NCBI RefSeq assembly: GCF_003318235.1
Contig: NZ_QOCG01000006.1
Location: 310,001-374,000, forward strand
Reading direction: 5' to 3'
Length of the DNA stretch: 64,000 nucleotides
Origin: Loktanella sp. D2R18
Lineage (GTDB): Bacteria; Pseudomonadota; Alphaproteobacteria; Rhodobacterales; Rhodobacteraceae
A program made the position numbers and the translations under genes. Positions within the stretch are counted from its first letter, which is position 1. Every line of letters begins with the position of its first letter. Below the pieces are notes generated by a model. That model was not told where the DNA came from. It searched no databases and was given only the letters and a program-made list of their open reading frames with translations. This document shows positions 18,997 through 26,927 of the stretch, piece after piece.

Positions 18997-19012
18997 AGGT
19001 GCAACTTCTCTG

Positions 19013-19165
19013 ATGATATTGGCATTGGCCGCAGCCTGGAACCTAGGCGCAATGTCGGGCTTTGGGAAGGCTTTGCATCATGAGTCAGGGAAGGTGGCGG
19101 GAACCGCGGCAGCCGTTGGGGTAACTAATCCTGAGGACCTGTATGTACAGGTGGGCGCCAGGTAA
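19013..19165 (+). other. Candidate short ORF (50 codons), possibly 5' half of a frameshifted gene
   Basis: An ATG-started ORF divergent from the acetyltransferase gene encodes a plausible but unrecognised peptide (MILALAAAWNLGAMSGF at the start, TNPEDLYVQVGAR at the end). No SD is evident. Its end overlaps the 42-codon ORF at 19143-19271 in another frame, and the two together could be one gene broken by a frameshift near 19160. Confidence 0.25.
19137..19152. repeat. Palindrome overlapping start of a small ORF
   Basis: ACCTGTA-TG-TACAGGT is a perfect 7-2-7 inverted repeat containing the ATG at 19143. A third TACAGGT half-site lies at 19263-19269. It could be an operator or chance; no regulator is identified. 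Confidence 0.4.
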
Positions 19166-19271
19166 ACTAACCAAGATCAGAACAGAGCCAGCCCCCGAGG
19201 ATTTGCTTAAGGCCGCTGGATTTGTACCCGGTATAACGAGGAGCGCAGAAACCCGCCGTGTTTACAGGTAG
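19143..19271 (+). CDS. Candidate small protein (42 aa)
   Basis: ATG with a fair SD (GAGGA, about 6 bases upstream) opens a 42-codon frame with a protein-like C-terminus (EDLLKAAGFVPGITRSAETR). It is not recognised. The start codon sits inside the palindrome at 19137-19152. It may be a true small protein or the 3' half of a decayed gene together with the ORF at 19013-19165. Confidence 0.35.
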   Translation: MYRWAPGKLTKIRTEPAPEDLLKAAGFVPGITRSAETRRVYR

Positions 19272-19307
19272 GGGGGATTATGGGGTAGGGCAAGTAGGGG
19301 AGGCAGA

Positions 19308-19454
19308 TTATTCTTTGACATCGCCTTTGATCAGCCAACCGTTCGGGCCAACCATCTCAATCGGTGCATAGGCCAGAAGTACGCGTTCCGCCAAGCCGAC
19401 CATGATCAACGCCATTGATACTTCGTAAACAGTGATTCCGCTAAACAATGACAT
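19308..19454 (-). CDS. Candidate small membrane-associated protein (48 aa)
   Basis: ATG at 19454 with an SD (GGAG) 6 bases upstream encodes 48 residues, beginning MSLFSGITVYEVSMALIMVG and ending in KGDVKE. A weakly hydrophobic segment spans about residues 7-30. No family is recognised. The good SD, compact size and clean stop argue for a real small gene. Confidence 0.5.
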   Translation of the reverse strand: MSLFSGITVYEVSMALIMVGLAERVLLAYAPIEMVGPNGWLIKGDVKE

Positions 19455-19764
19455 GAAAGGCTCCTATTAATCTGTGGTTATATATTTCCCCAAGAACTGG
19501 TCGAAATCGTGACGTAAGAGGGGTGAATTTGAAGATTACCCAAGGTCACGTGCCTTATTTCAGTCATGAAGTATCCGGAGCTTTCGGCTATTTGGGTGGC
19601 GAAACTTTGCTTAGTTGTTGTGTTGTAACGATAAAACTTGGTTTGATGCGGAAAACGCAGTAAATGCCGTGTTTTTATGGGAATTGTTGACCTTAATCTC
19701 GTCCGATTCTTTGTGATGAAGCCTGCGGATTGATCTTTGTTCACTTATTGTTCATATTTATCCT
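19455..19764. other. Intergenic, AT-richer region before mmcB
   Basis: 310 bases, noticeably AT-richer than neighbouring genes. It contains an 88-codon antisense frame (19478-19744) without SD or family resemblance, judged non-coding. Promoters for mmcB and the 48 aa ORF probably lie here. Confidence 0.5.
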
Positions 19765-20223
19765 ATGAGCACAAAAGATAAGTCTTGCAGTTATGTGCCG
19801 GGGCAAATGTTGGCACGCGGTGTGGCACGGCATTTACGCAGCTATGATTTTGTGAGCGTGTTGGAGCTGGTACCTGCATCAGGTTTGCGCGTCGATGTTA
19901 TGGCGCTGGGGCCAAAGGGCGAGATATGGATCGTTGAATGTAAATCCAGCCGCGCAGATTTCATGTGCGACAAAAAATGGCGGGGGTATCTTGCTTATTG
20001 CGACCGGTATTTCTGGGCGGTTGATACCGAATTCCAGACGGATCTGTTGCCAGAGAGCTCCGGGGTAATCATCGCAGATGGATACGGCGCAGAAATTATC
20101 CGTATGGGGCCAGAGGCAAAGCTGGCGCCAGCGCGCCGCAAGCTCATGGTTCAGAAATTTGCGCGCCACGCCGCCACGCGGGCGCAGGCGGCGCAAGATC
20201 CGGGATTTACTAGCGCGTTTTGA
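19765..20223 (+). CDS. mmcB: MmcB family DNA repair protein
   Basis: 152 aa protein of the MmcB (DUF795) family, a predicted nuclease-fold protein linked to mitomycin C resistance in Caulobacter. The core IWIVECKSSRADFMCDKKWRGYLAYCDRYFWAV (about 53-84) contains the E-x-K catalytic motif and the PD-(D/E)xK-like arrangement. It overlaps the convergent DUF6324 gene by 14 bases. Confidence 0.88.
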   Translation: MSTKDKSCSYVPGQMLARGVARHLRSYDFVSVLELVPASGLRVDVMALGPKGEIWIVECKSSRADFMCDKKWRGYLAYCDRYFWAVDTEFQTDLLPESSGVIIADGYGAEIIRMGPEAKLAPARRKLMVQKFARHAATRAQAAQDPGFTSAF

Positions 20224-20401
20224 TTGCGCGGGCTGCAATGACGGCGGCGCGAATTTCTTCGGCAATCTCTTCGGCTTCTTCGGGTTCAAAATCCATTGGG
20301 ATCTCTGTGCCGCCAGCCTCGATAAAGATACGTACCATTCCGTGGTCGGTTGGCCCGATTTGCATATTCGCTTCGATGTCGCGTTCGCTGTTAATGCCCA
20401 T
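20210..20401 (-). CDS. DUF6324 family protein
   Basis: 63 aa acidic protein (MGINSERDIEANMQIGP start; FEPEEAEEIAEEIRAA helix at 39-54). Matches a short Rhodobacteraceae family of unknown function. The ATG at 20401 with upstream AGGGA is preferred to the longer frame from 20509. It is convergent with and overlaps mmcB. Confidence 0.75.
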   Translation of the reverse strand: MGINSERDIEANMQIGPTDHGMVRIFIEAGGTEIPMDFEPEEAEEIAEEIRAAVIAARAIKTR

Positions 20402-20541
20402 GATCTTTCCCTTATTGCTGAGGTTTCCTACAAGGGGGCGGGCGCTATTGGCAAGGGTGTCGTGCAACGGATCGCTTTGTTGCGGGTTTTCTGAACGAGG
20501 GTCTTGCATTCGTGTGCACCTGCCGCTAAATCACGCGCAAT

Positions 20542-20618
20542 GCCGCCTTAGCTCAGTTGGTTAGAGCACTGGTTTGTGGAACCAGGGGTCCCCCGTTCAA
20601 GCCGGGGAGGCGGTACCA
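20542..20618 (+). tRNA. tRNA-His (GTG anticodon)
   Basis: 77 nt with encoded CCA. The acceptor stem is GCCGCCT / AGGCGGT, the D arm GCTC...GAGC, the anticodon arm CTGGT-TTGTGGA-ACCAG, and the T arm CCCCG-TTCAAGC-CGGGG. The base before position 1 is T and the discriminator is A73, so there is no encoded G-1:C73 pair, as described for tRNA-His of a subgroup of alphaproteobacteria. Confidence 0.97.
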
Positions 20619-20716
20619 CTCTCAAATTCTGTAGTATTTGATGTAAATAGACGGTCAAATTTGACCTCACCTATATCTACGTCCCGAAGATTGAAAACCA
20701 GACTTTCGAGAAGAAT

Positions 20717-20731
20717 GCAGCGAATGGCAGC
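20717..20731. repeat. Repeat copy 1 flanking the C8 gene
   Basis: GCAGCGAATGGCAGC, followed by TATGAGCCCATT. The same 15-mer plus a similar GAGCCCA tail occurs at 21220-21234, and the frameshifted gene lies between the copies. The sequence resembles a dispersed Roseobacter intergenic element from memory. Confidence 0.55.
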
Positions 20732-20842
20732 TATGAGCCCATTCGGACAGAAATAGATACCCAGAATACTCGACGAGTTCCTCTTGTTTTGCGCCCTGAA
20801 ATTCTTGCATGGTAGCGGCATCGCCAAATAATGAGGTTATGA

Positions 20843-21134
20843 GTGCCCATCAATGTTTTCGCCAACTTCGAGGAGGCCGCACCCTCTCAGGAGAAACCCA
20901 AATCTGTAGCGTGGCTTTGCGATGATGACTGGGAATTACCCCCCCCAACTCTTTGAATTTGAACGTTGGCTTGAGAAAGACGGAAAGAACCTTCCGAAGG
21001 GAAGCTACATTGCTGATATCGGTTTCAGCCTAAGACCAGACGCGAGTGGTGGCGGAGGCACCCTGTCTGTCTCAGCGATGCAAACACTCGTAATGGTCGG
21101 GATGGAAGTATGGTTTTCTGAGTATGCTAAGTAG
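20843..21134 (+). pseudogene. Small gene with frameshift in a C8 homopolymer (hypothetical, about 96 aa if repaired)
   Basis: A GTG at 20843, with SD GAGG 6 bases upstream, opens a frame reading VPINVFANFEEAAP...SVAWLCDDDWELPPPTL and stops soon after a run of eight Cs (20939-20946). Removing one C joins it to the downstream frame, QLFEFERWLEKDG...KGSYIADIGFSL...VWFSEYAK, ending at 21134, giving about 96 aa. The joined product is acidic and soluble, somewhat like small immunity proteins, but not recognised. A homopolymer-based phase switch, a decayed gene or a sequencing error are all possible. Confidence 0.6.
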
Positions 21135-21416
21135 CGGAAAACCTTAAGGGGTGCCGTTGTCGCTTTGTCCGCGAAGCGGCCATCGGCGGTACTTTTGATA
21201 TCCCGATCTGGATGCAAGTGCAGCGAATGGCAGCAAAGAGCCCAATGTACGTGATGCTGCGGTTAGCATGGACGGCGGCTTTGGCGGATTGCGCTGCGGT
21301 CGCAGCATGGTGTTCCGAAAAGGGCTAGACTTGGCCGTGGGAGCGTTCCGGAAGGAGTAAAGGCCGCCACCGCAACGGCCAAACCGTTTCATTCAGACTT
21401 CACAAATGGGCGCACC
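21135..21416. other. Intergenic with dispersed-repeat remnant
   Basis: No gene is supported. It contains repeat copy 2 (21220-21234) and GC-rich sequence resembling remnants of a Roseobacter dispersed element. The minus-strand frame 21144-21392 has no family features. Confidence 0.5.
21220..21234. repeat. Repeat copy 2 flanking the C8 gene
   Basis: GCAGCGAATGGCAGC followed by AAAGAGCCCAAT, in direct orientation to the copy at 20717-20731 and 503 bases away. Confidence 0.55.
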
Positions 21417-22043
21417 CTATCGTTCGGCGGTGACGCTCGCCATTTTGATGCCCGCAAAGATAAGTGCTGCCCCGGCCGTTCTGTTGATCAGACCGACGAT
21501 CCAGACGCGCAGGTCGCCATTGGCAAGCGTGCCCCCAAGCTTCGCATAGCCTGAGTAAATCACAAACTGCATCGCAGCCCCCGTCAGCCCCATGATGATC
21601 ATCTGCGGCGCAATCGGTGCGGCGGTGTCGAGGAACTGCGGCAGGATGGCCGCGAAGAATAGAAGCACCTTGGGATTGGCAAACTCCACGACAAAGCCTT
21701 GCGAAAAAAGAGCCTTCCGGGACCTCACCTTGCCCTTCCGCGCGACCGAGAACCCACCCGAGCGGCTGAGCAAAGCGGTTAAGCCAAGATAGACAAGGTA
21801 GGCGACGCCAACCCACTTAATAATTTGGAAGATAAGGTTGGACGCGAGGATGAGAGCGGCCAGCCCCGTCGCCGACATAACGAAGTAAATCGCCGTTGCG
21901 GCCATCATCCCGAACATCTGGAAAACCGTCATGCGCCAGCCGCTCGTCGCGCCTTGCGACGCCACGAGGATCGCGGACGGACCGGGCGACGCGATCATGA
22001 CGGCCTGTGTCGTCGCGAAGATCAAGAATGCCTGAAGTTCCAT
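21417..22043 (-). CDS. LysE/RhtB family amino-acid exporter
   Basis: 208 aa inner-membrane exporter with about six hydrophobic segments. The N-terminal signature ASPGPSAILV (18-27) and the NPKVLLFFAAILPQF block (about 122-136) define the LysE/RhtB superfamily. Substrate is unknown; homoserine, threonine or other amino acids are typical. It lies in the accessory stretch between tRNA-His and rluD. Confidence 0.9.
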   Translation of the reverse strand: MELQAFLIFATTQAVMIASPGPSAILVASQGATSGWRMTVFQMFGMMAATAIYFVMSATGLAALILASNLIFQIIKWVGVAYLVYLGLTALLSRSGGFSVARKGKVRSRKALFSQGFVVEFANPKVLLFFAAILPQFLDTAAPIAPQMIIMGLTGAAMQFVIYSGYAKLGGTLANGDLRVWIVGLINRTAGAALIFAGIKMASVTAER

Positions 22044-22354
22044 CGCATCGTCCCTTTACTGCGTGAGAACAACAAAGGAGGCTTCCATCCCAGGAGTCAA
22101 CCGATCAAGACAGTTCCGCTAGGTATGGCCGTGGGAAACGGACCTTCATGCGTAGCGCAGCGAAATGGCGCATCATCCGCTACTTTCGCCTCCAGCGCAG
22201 GTAACGCCAATGTCCGGTCTCGGTCACATTGCGCGACGTCCTATATTTGAACGCCGCCCAGCACACTTGCTATTTGTTGGCCAATCCCGCAAACCCCGGA
22301 ACCTAATCCGCCAGCACCTTTGGCACCCGAATTCTTTGCGAAAGCCGACTTGCT
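22044..22354. other. Intergenic region upstream of rluD
   Basis: 311 bases without a supported gene. A degenerate relative of the GCAGCGAATGGC repeat may be present near 22149. It must contain the rluD and lysE promoters. Confidence 0.45.
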
Positions 22355-23383
22355 ATGTCTGATGTGATTTCCTTTGTGATCCAAGCGGCCCCACCGCCGC
22401 GGTTGGACAAGGCTTTGGGCCGTGATGTGCCAGATGATGCGTCGCTCAGCCGGTCGCGCTTGGCCAGGTTGATTGCAGAAGGCGCGATCACTGTTGATGG
22501 TGCCGTGATCACAGACCCGCGCCACCGCGTCGCTGAGGGTGCGCAAATCGCGGTCACGGTCGAAGTTGCCCAAGAAAGCCATATCGTGGGTGAAGATATC
22601 CCGCTTGAAGTCGTATTCGAAGATGATGATCTGATCGTCGTGAATAAACCGTCAGGCATGGTTGTGCATCCGGCGCCCGGCACACCGGGCGGTACATTGG
22701 TCAATGCGTTAATCCATCATTGCGGTGACAGCCTGTCGGGTGTTGGCGGGATGAAGCGCCCCGGCGTTGTGCACCGGATCGATAAAGAAACCACCGGGTT
22801 GTTGGTTGCGGCTAAATCTGACCGCGCGCACCATCATTTGGCCGCGCAGTTTGCGGCTCACACAGTTGAACGCCGTTATCTGGCAATATGTTACGGTGTG
22901 CCTGACGCCAATGATCCACGCCTGCGCGGCATCAAAGGCACCTCGTTCGAGCCGGGAAATATCCTGAAGGTGCAAACATTTTTGGGGCGTCATAAAACGG
23001 ACCGCCAGCGTCAGGCCGTGTCATTTACTACCGGGCGGCATGCGGTCACGCGTTCGCGGATTGTGCAACCCTTGGGGATGCCGCCCTGTGCCGCCTTGAT
23101 AGAATGCTGGCTAGAAACGGGGCGTACCCATCAGATCAGGGTGCATCTGGCGCATTGTGGGCATTCGTTGATCGGTGACCCAGTCTATGGGGGGCGGCGC
23201 AAATTGTCACCAAAGGCCGTCGGAGAGCAGGGTGTTACAGCGGTGTCTGCGTTCTCGCGGCAGGCGTTGCACGCAGCGACCTTGGGTTTTACCCATCCGG
23301 TTACCGAAGAATTCATGGAATTTGAGGCTGATTTGCCCGCTGACATGCGTGGCTTGCTGCGCGATTTGGGTGGGGAGGGTTGA
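22355..23383 (+). CDS. rluD: RluA-family 23S rRNA pseudouridine synthase (RluD-like)
   Basis: 342 aa. An N-terminal S4 domain (PPRLDKALGRD...SRSRLARLIAEGAITVDG, about 13-53) is followed by the catalytic domain with HRIDKETTG (the catalytic Asp lies in this motif, near residue 137) and the GRTHQIRVHLAHCGHSLIGD block. RluD-like enzymes modify helix 69 of 23S rRNA. The rluD-rpoH order is conserved in Rhodobacteraceae. Confidence 0.92.
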   Translation: MSDVISFVIQAAPPPRLDKALGRDVPDDASLSRSRLARLIAEGAITVDGAVITDPRHRVAEGAQIAVTVEVAQESHIVGEDIPLEVVFEDDDLIVVNKPSGMVVHPAPGTPGGTLVNALIHHCGDSLSGVGGMKRPGVVHRIDKETTGLLVAAKSDRAHHHLAAQFAAHTVERRYLAICYGVPDANDPRLRGIKGTSFEPGNILKVQTFLGRHKTDRQRQAVSFTTGRHAVTRSRIVQPLGMPPCAALIECWLETGRTHQIRVHLAHCGHSLIGDPVYGGRRKLSPKAVGEQGVTAVSAFSRQALHAATLGFTHPVTEEFMEFEADLPADMRGLLRDLGGEG

Positions 23384-23478
23384 AATATTCGATCCCATGT
23401 GCGTGAGCGCACGGTATTTCCCCTCGCACTGACGTTCTGAGCGGTTCATATTAAAGCTACAGAAAATGGATAAGTAGA

Positions 23479-23507
23479 CTTGAAACGTCGTATTAGCGTA
23501 ACCATAT
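23479..23507 (+). promoter_or_regulatory. Sigma-32-like promoter upstream of rpoH
   Basis: CTTGAAA (23479-23485) and CCATAT (23502-23507) are separated by 16 bases, resembling the sigma-32 consensus (CTTGAA, then CCCCATnT). This would allow heat-shock autoregulation of rpoH. Start-site data are absent. Confidence 0.4.
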
Positions 23508-23542
23508 CCATGTTAAGCCTTTAAACATAGGAGGGCACGACA

Positions 23543-24442
23543 GTGAGCAACTATAAGAATTTACCAGCACCAACCCCAGAGGGTGGTCTGAACCGTTATA
23601 TGCAAGATATCCGCAAGTTCCCGATGCTGGAACCTGAGGAAGAATACATGCTGGCCAAGCGCTGGGTGGATCATGAAGATACCGACGCGGCACATAAGAT
23701 GGTCACATCGCACCTGCGGCTCGCCGCAAAAATCGCGATGGGCTACCGGGGCTACGGGCTTCCGCAGGCCGAAGTGATCTCGGAAGCGAACGTGGGCTTG
23801 ATGCAGGCTGTGAAACGCTTCGATCCTGAAAAAGGGTTCCGTCTGGCGACCTATGCCATGTGGTGGATCCGTGCATCGATCCAAGAATACATCCTGCGGT
23901 CTTGGTCGCTGGTGAAACTTGGCACGACCTCGGCGCAGAAAAAACTGTTCTTTAACCTGCGCAAGGCCAAGAATCGGATCGGTGCGCTGGAAGAGGGCGA
24001 TTTGCGCCCTGAAAACGTGGCCCGCATCGCCAATGATCTTGGCGTGACCGAAACCGAAGTGATTTCGATGAATCGCCGGATGTCTGGCGGTGATGCGTCA
24101 CTCAACGCGCAAGTCGGCTCTGACGGTGAAGGCACGATGCAATGGCAGGACTGGCTTGAGGATGAGAGTGCGAATACTGCTGGCGATTACGAAGAGCACG
24201 ATGAAATGGACGTGCGCCGCGCGCTTTTGGCTGAAGCCATGGACGTTTTGAACGACCGTGAAAAAGACATTCTCGTGCAGCGCCGCCTTTCTGATGAAAC
24301 CGTCACGCTTGAAGATTTGAGCGGCCAATACAACGTGAGCCGTGAACGCATTCGCCAAATTGAAGTGCGCGCCTTTGAAAAACTGCAAGAAAAGATGCAG
24401 GAATTGGCCAAAGAAAAGGGCATGTTGACTCCGGCTGCGTAA
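23543..24442 (+). CDS. rpoH: RNA polymerase heat-shock sigma factor RpoH
   Basis: 299 aa. Region 2 is clear (AEVISEANVGLMQAVKRFDPEKGFRLATYAMWWIRASIQEYILRSWSLVK; the RpoH-box-like QKKLFFNLRK follows), as is region 4 ([18 protein letters not shown]). The QKKLFFNLR motif distinguishes RpoH from RpoD. Start is GTG with an AGGAGG SD about 9 bases upstream. The N-terminus MSNYKNLPAPTPEGGLNRY suggests the RpoH1-type paralogue of Rhodobacteraceae. Confidence 0.95.
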   Translation: MSNYKNLPAPTPEGGLNRYMQDIRKFPMLEPEEEYMLAKRWVDHEDTDAAHKMVTSHLRLAAKIAMGYRGYGLPQAEVISEANVGLMQAVKRFDPEKGFRLATYAMWWIRASIQEYILRSWSLVKLGTTSAQKKLFFNLRKAKNRIGALEEGDLRPENVARIANDLGVTETEVISMNRRMSGGDASLNAQVGSDGEGTMQWQDWLEDESANTAGDYEEHDEMDVRRALLAEAMDVLNDREKDILVQRRLSDETVTLEDLSGQYNVSRERIRQIEVRAFEKLQEKMQELAKEKGMLTPAA

Positions 24443-24466
24443 TTGGCCGCTCAAACACCCACGCTT

Positions 24467-24502
24467 AAACCCGTCAGAATAAGTCTGGCGGGTTTATTGT
24501 TT
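24467..24502 (+). terminator. Rho-independent terminator of rpoH
   Basis: A 12-bp stem (AAACCCGTCAGA / TCTGGCGGGTTT, one G-T pair) with a 5-base loop is followed by a T-rich tail, 24 bases after the rpoH stop. Confidence 0.85.
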
Positions 24503-24532
24503 TCGCTGCGCATCATGTTTCCCTTTGTTAGA

Positions 24533-24545
24533 TATTAGCGCTAAC
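24533..24545. promoter_or_regulatory. LacI-type operator palindrome upstream of oxidoreductase gene
   Basis: TATTAGCGCTAAC with core palindrome TTAGCGCTAA (24535-24544), 26 bases before the start of the Gfo/Idh/MocA gene. The form matches LacI-family operators centred on GCGC. The same 13-mer occurs at 57206-57218. No LacI regulator is encoded in the window. Confidence 0.5.
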
Positions 24546-24570
24546 ATCCGGCCAAAACAGGGGAAGAGAC

Positions 24571-25539
24571 ATGACACCATTGCGTTGGGGCGTATTGGGC
24601 GCTGCGAATTTTGCATTAAACCATATGGCACCGGCTATTCACGCAGCGCGTGGGGCTGAATTTGCTGCGCTGGCCACATCGAACCCCGATAAGGCCACAC
24701 CGTTCCAAGCCTTCGCGCCGGGGCTTCGTGTGCATCATGACTATGATGCTTTGCTTGCTGACCCAGCGATTGATGCGGTCTATATCCCACTGCCCAATCA
24801 CCTGCATGTGGAATGGGCGATCAAGGCGTTGGAGGCGGGTAAACATGTGTTGTGCGAAAAACCCATCGCTCTGCACGATGCCGATTTCGATGCGTTGATT
24901 ACCACGCGCGATCAATCCGGAAAGCTCGCGGCAGAGGCATTTATGATCGTGCATCACCCGCAGTTCGCGCGCGCACGCGCATTGGTGCAGGGTGGCGCGA
25001 TCGGCGCATTGAAACATGTCGATGCGGTATTTTCATATTTCAACGATGACGCAGACAATATCCGAAATCAGGCAAAAGCTGGCGGCGGGGGGCTGCGCGA
25101 TATCGGCGTGTATACGTTTGGTGCCGCGCGCTATGTCACCGGTGCAGAGCCCGAGGCCGTGCCATATGCGAAATTAGCGCTTGAAAACGATGTTGATGTT
25201 TTCGCTCAAGTGGCCGCTGATTTTCCGGGTTTTACCTATTCCGCGGTGGTTTCGATGCGCATGTTTAATCGTCAAAACATCACGTTCCACGGGGACGCAG
25301 GTGTGTTGCAGTTGACCTGCCCATTTAACGCAAATGTCTTTGATCAAGCGACCCTAAAGCTGGAAACGGATGCCGGCACTGTGACCACCGAACGCTTTGC
25401 TGGGGTGAACCAATATGTGTCGCAGGTCGAAAATTTCTGCAAAGCGGCACAATCAGGCAGTAATTATCTGTGCCCTCTTGAATTTTCGCGCGGAACGCAA
25501 AAGATGGTGGATATGGTTTTCGCCGCTGGCGAAAGATAG
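24571..25539 (+). CDS. Gfo/Idh/MocA family oxidoreductase
   Basis: 322 aa NAD(P)-dependent dehydrogenase of the glucose-fructose oxidoreductase / inositol dehydrogenase family. The Rossmann glycine motif is LGAANFA (about 9-15) and the conserved CEKPIALHDAD block is near residues 94-104. The C-terminal substrate domain holds GGGGLRDIGVYTFGAARY. Substrate is probably a sugar or cyclitol. The LacI-type palindrome just upstream suggests sugar-dependent control. Confidence 0.9.
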   Translation: MTPLRWGVLGAANFALNHMAPAIHAARGAEFAALATSNPDKATPFQAFAPGLRVHHDYDALLADPAIDAVYIPLPNHLHVEWAIKALEAGKHVLCEKPIALHDADFDALITTRDQSGKLAAEAFMIVHHPQFARARALVQGGAIGALKHVDAVFSYFNDDADNIRNQAKAGGGGLRDIGVYTFGAARYVTGAEPEAVPYAKLALENDVDVFAQVAADFPGFTYSAVVSMRMFNRQNITFHGDAGVLQLTCPFNANVFDQATLKLETDAGTVTTERFAGVNQYVSQVENFCKAAQSGSNYLCPLEFSRGTQKMVDMVFAAGER

Positions 25540-25548
25540 GAGATCGGC

Positions 25549-25827
25549 ATGGCCGAAGAAAACAACACCGAAGCCGAATCTGACTTTGAAAGCCTATGGA
25601 TGCGCTTGATCCACATGGTGATCATCGCGGTGATGATGAGCATGGCCAGCACCTTGCTGGGGCTGCTGACTGTCGCGCAGTTCATCATCATGGCAATGAA
25701 AAAACGTGAACCGAATGATCAGCTTGCTGAGATTGGCACGACGATGGGTGTCTGGATGGCCAAAGCTGCCCGTTATCAAGTTGCGGCCAGTGAAGTGAAG
25801 CCGTGGCCATGGACTGAACTTGACTAG
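25549..25827 (+). CDS. DUF4389 domain-containing membrane protein
   Basis: 92 aa. One or two hydrophobic segments (about 21-50) carry the typical SLWMRLIHMVIIAVMM start of DUF4389 proteins. Function unknown. A strong SD (AGGAG) is 6 bases before the ATG. It follows the oxidoreductase by 9 bases and its stop overlaps the next gene. Confidence 0.75.
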   Translation: MAEENNTEAESDFESLWMRLIHMVIIAVMMSMASTLLGLLTVAQFIIMAMKKREPNDQLAEIGTTMGVWMAKAARYQVAASEVKPWPWTELD

Positions 25828-26827
25828 GCGGGTTTTGCGCGGCGTTCTCGCTGCGGCCAGTTTGGTTTCGCTGTTGGGGTGCGCGCATCCTTACAGCATA
25901 ACCGTATCTCCCGGAGAGCAGGGATCGACCACGCGGACAGTATTCGTTGCGACCCAACAAAGGGTCACAAACGCGAAGGAAGAGGAGTACGCCGACCGTA
26001 CCGCAGCGTTACACTACGCACAGGTTGATGTGGCGATTCCGCCCAATCACAGGGTTGGCCATATCGAACATATCTACGATCCAACCCGTGGGTTTACGAT
26101 GGAGAGCTATCGCCCCCAAGCGCGCGATGGATTTGTCGATGCGCTTGCCGCCGGACCGGGTGACGAAATCGTCATCTATGTCCACGGGTATAATACAACC
26201 ACGACTGAGGCAGTGTTCCGGTTTGCGCAGATGGGGCATGATTTCGCGTTCAACAATACGCAGGCGCTCTTTTCATGGGATTCGGCGGGCGTGGCTGCGG
26301 GATATGTTTACGACCGTGACAGCGTGCTGTTTGCGCGCGATGATTTTGCTGATTTTCTAAAGGCGATTTCAGCAGGCTCTGATAAATCGATAACGATTGT
26401 TGCGCATTCTTTGGGGGCGCATTTAACAATGGAGACGATGCGCCAGCTTGCAATTGCACGAAATACCCGCGTGCTTGATGACATCGGGGCGGTGGTGTTG
26501 CTTTCTCCTGACATTGATCCAGACATCTTCCGCAGGCAAGTCGGGGTGATTGGGGATCGCGAAAGCCCCTATATTATTTTGACCAATAGCTCTGATCAGG
26601 CGCTCGCGCTGTCGTCGCTGTTGATTGGTGGGCGTTCCAAAGTCGGGCAATTGGGCGTCTCTGACGATATTGCGGAATTGGGCACCGTAATTATCGACTT
26701 AACGAGCATGAGCTCACTTGCGCATATGGGGCATATGGTGGCGGTCACTGCACCCAGTGCTATCGGCCTCTTGCGTCAACTTGGTGAAGCTGGTGGGCTG
26801 GCCGGTAGCGGGCTTGTCTTAGATTAA
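25820..26827 (+). CDS. Alpha/beta hydrolase lipoprotein (DUF900)
   Basis: 335 aa. The lipobox SLLGC (cysteine near 21) predicts a lipoprotein. The DUF900 alpha/beta-hydrolase core shows VIYVHGYNTTTTEAVFRFAQ (about 113-131), the nucleophile elbow VAHSLGAH (serine near 193) and a late histidine region (AHMGHM). Substrate unknown. The TTG start at 25820 overlaps the DUF4389 stop region by 8 bases and lacks a strong SD, so the exact start is uncertain; the signal peptide supports a start close to this. Confidence 0.82.
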   Translation: MTRRVLRGVLAAASLVSLLGCAHPYSITVSPGEQGSTTRTVFVATQQRVTNAKEEEYADRTAALHYAQVDVAIPPNHRVGHIEHIYDPTRGFTMESYRPQARDGFVDALAAGPGDEIVIYVHGYNTTTTEAVFRFAQMGHDFAFNNTQALFSWDSAGVAAGYVYDRDSVLFARDDFADFLKAISAGSDKSITIVAHSLGAHLTMETMRQLAIARNTRVLDDIGAVVLLSPDIDPDIFRRQVGVIGDRESPYIILTNSSDQALALSSLLIGGRSKVGQLGVSDDIAELGTVIIDLTSMSSLAHMGHMVAVTAPSAIGLLRQLGEAGGLAGSGLVLD

Positions 26828-26927
26828 TTTGGGGAATGCCGAAAAGACGGCGCAAATGCGCTTTGCTCTCTTGCGCGGGCCCTGCCGCACGGGGCAATGT
26901 CACAACGAATATTGAAGTGAGGCATCG

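Noticed and set aside
19478..19744. 88-codon minus-strand frame before mmcB
   Set aside because: No SD, basic low-information sequence in an AT-rich spacer, no resemblance to known families.
20542..22354. Genomic island inserted at tRNA-His
   Set aside because: No integrase and no second copy of the tRNA 3' end were seen; only two small accessory genes and repeat remnants are present.
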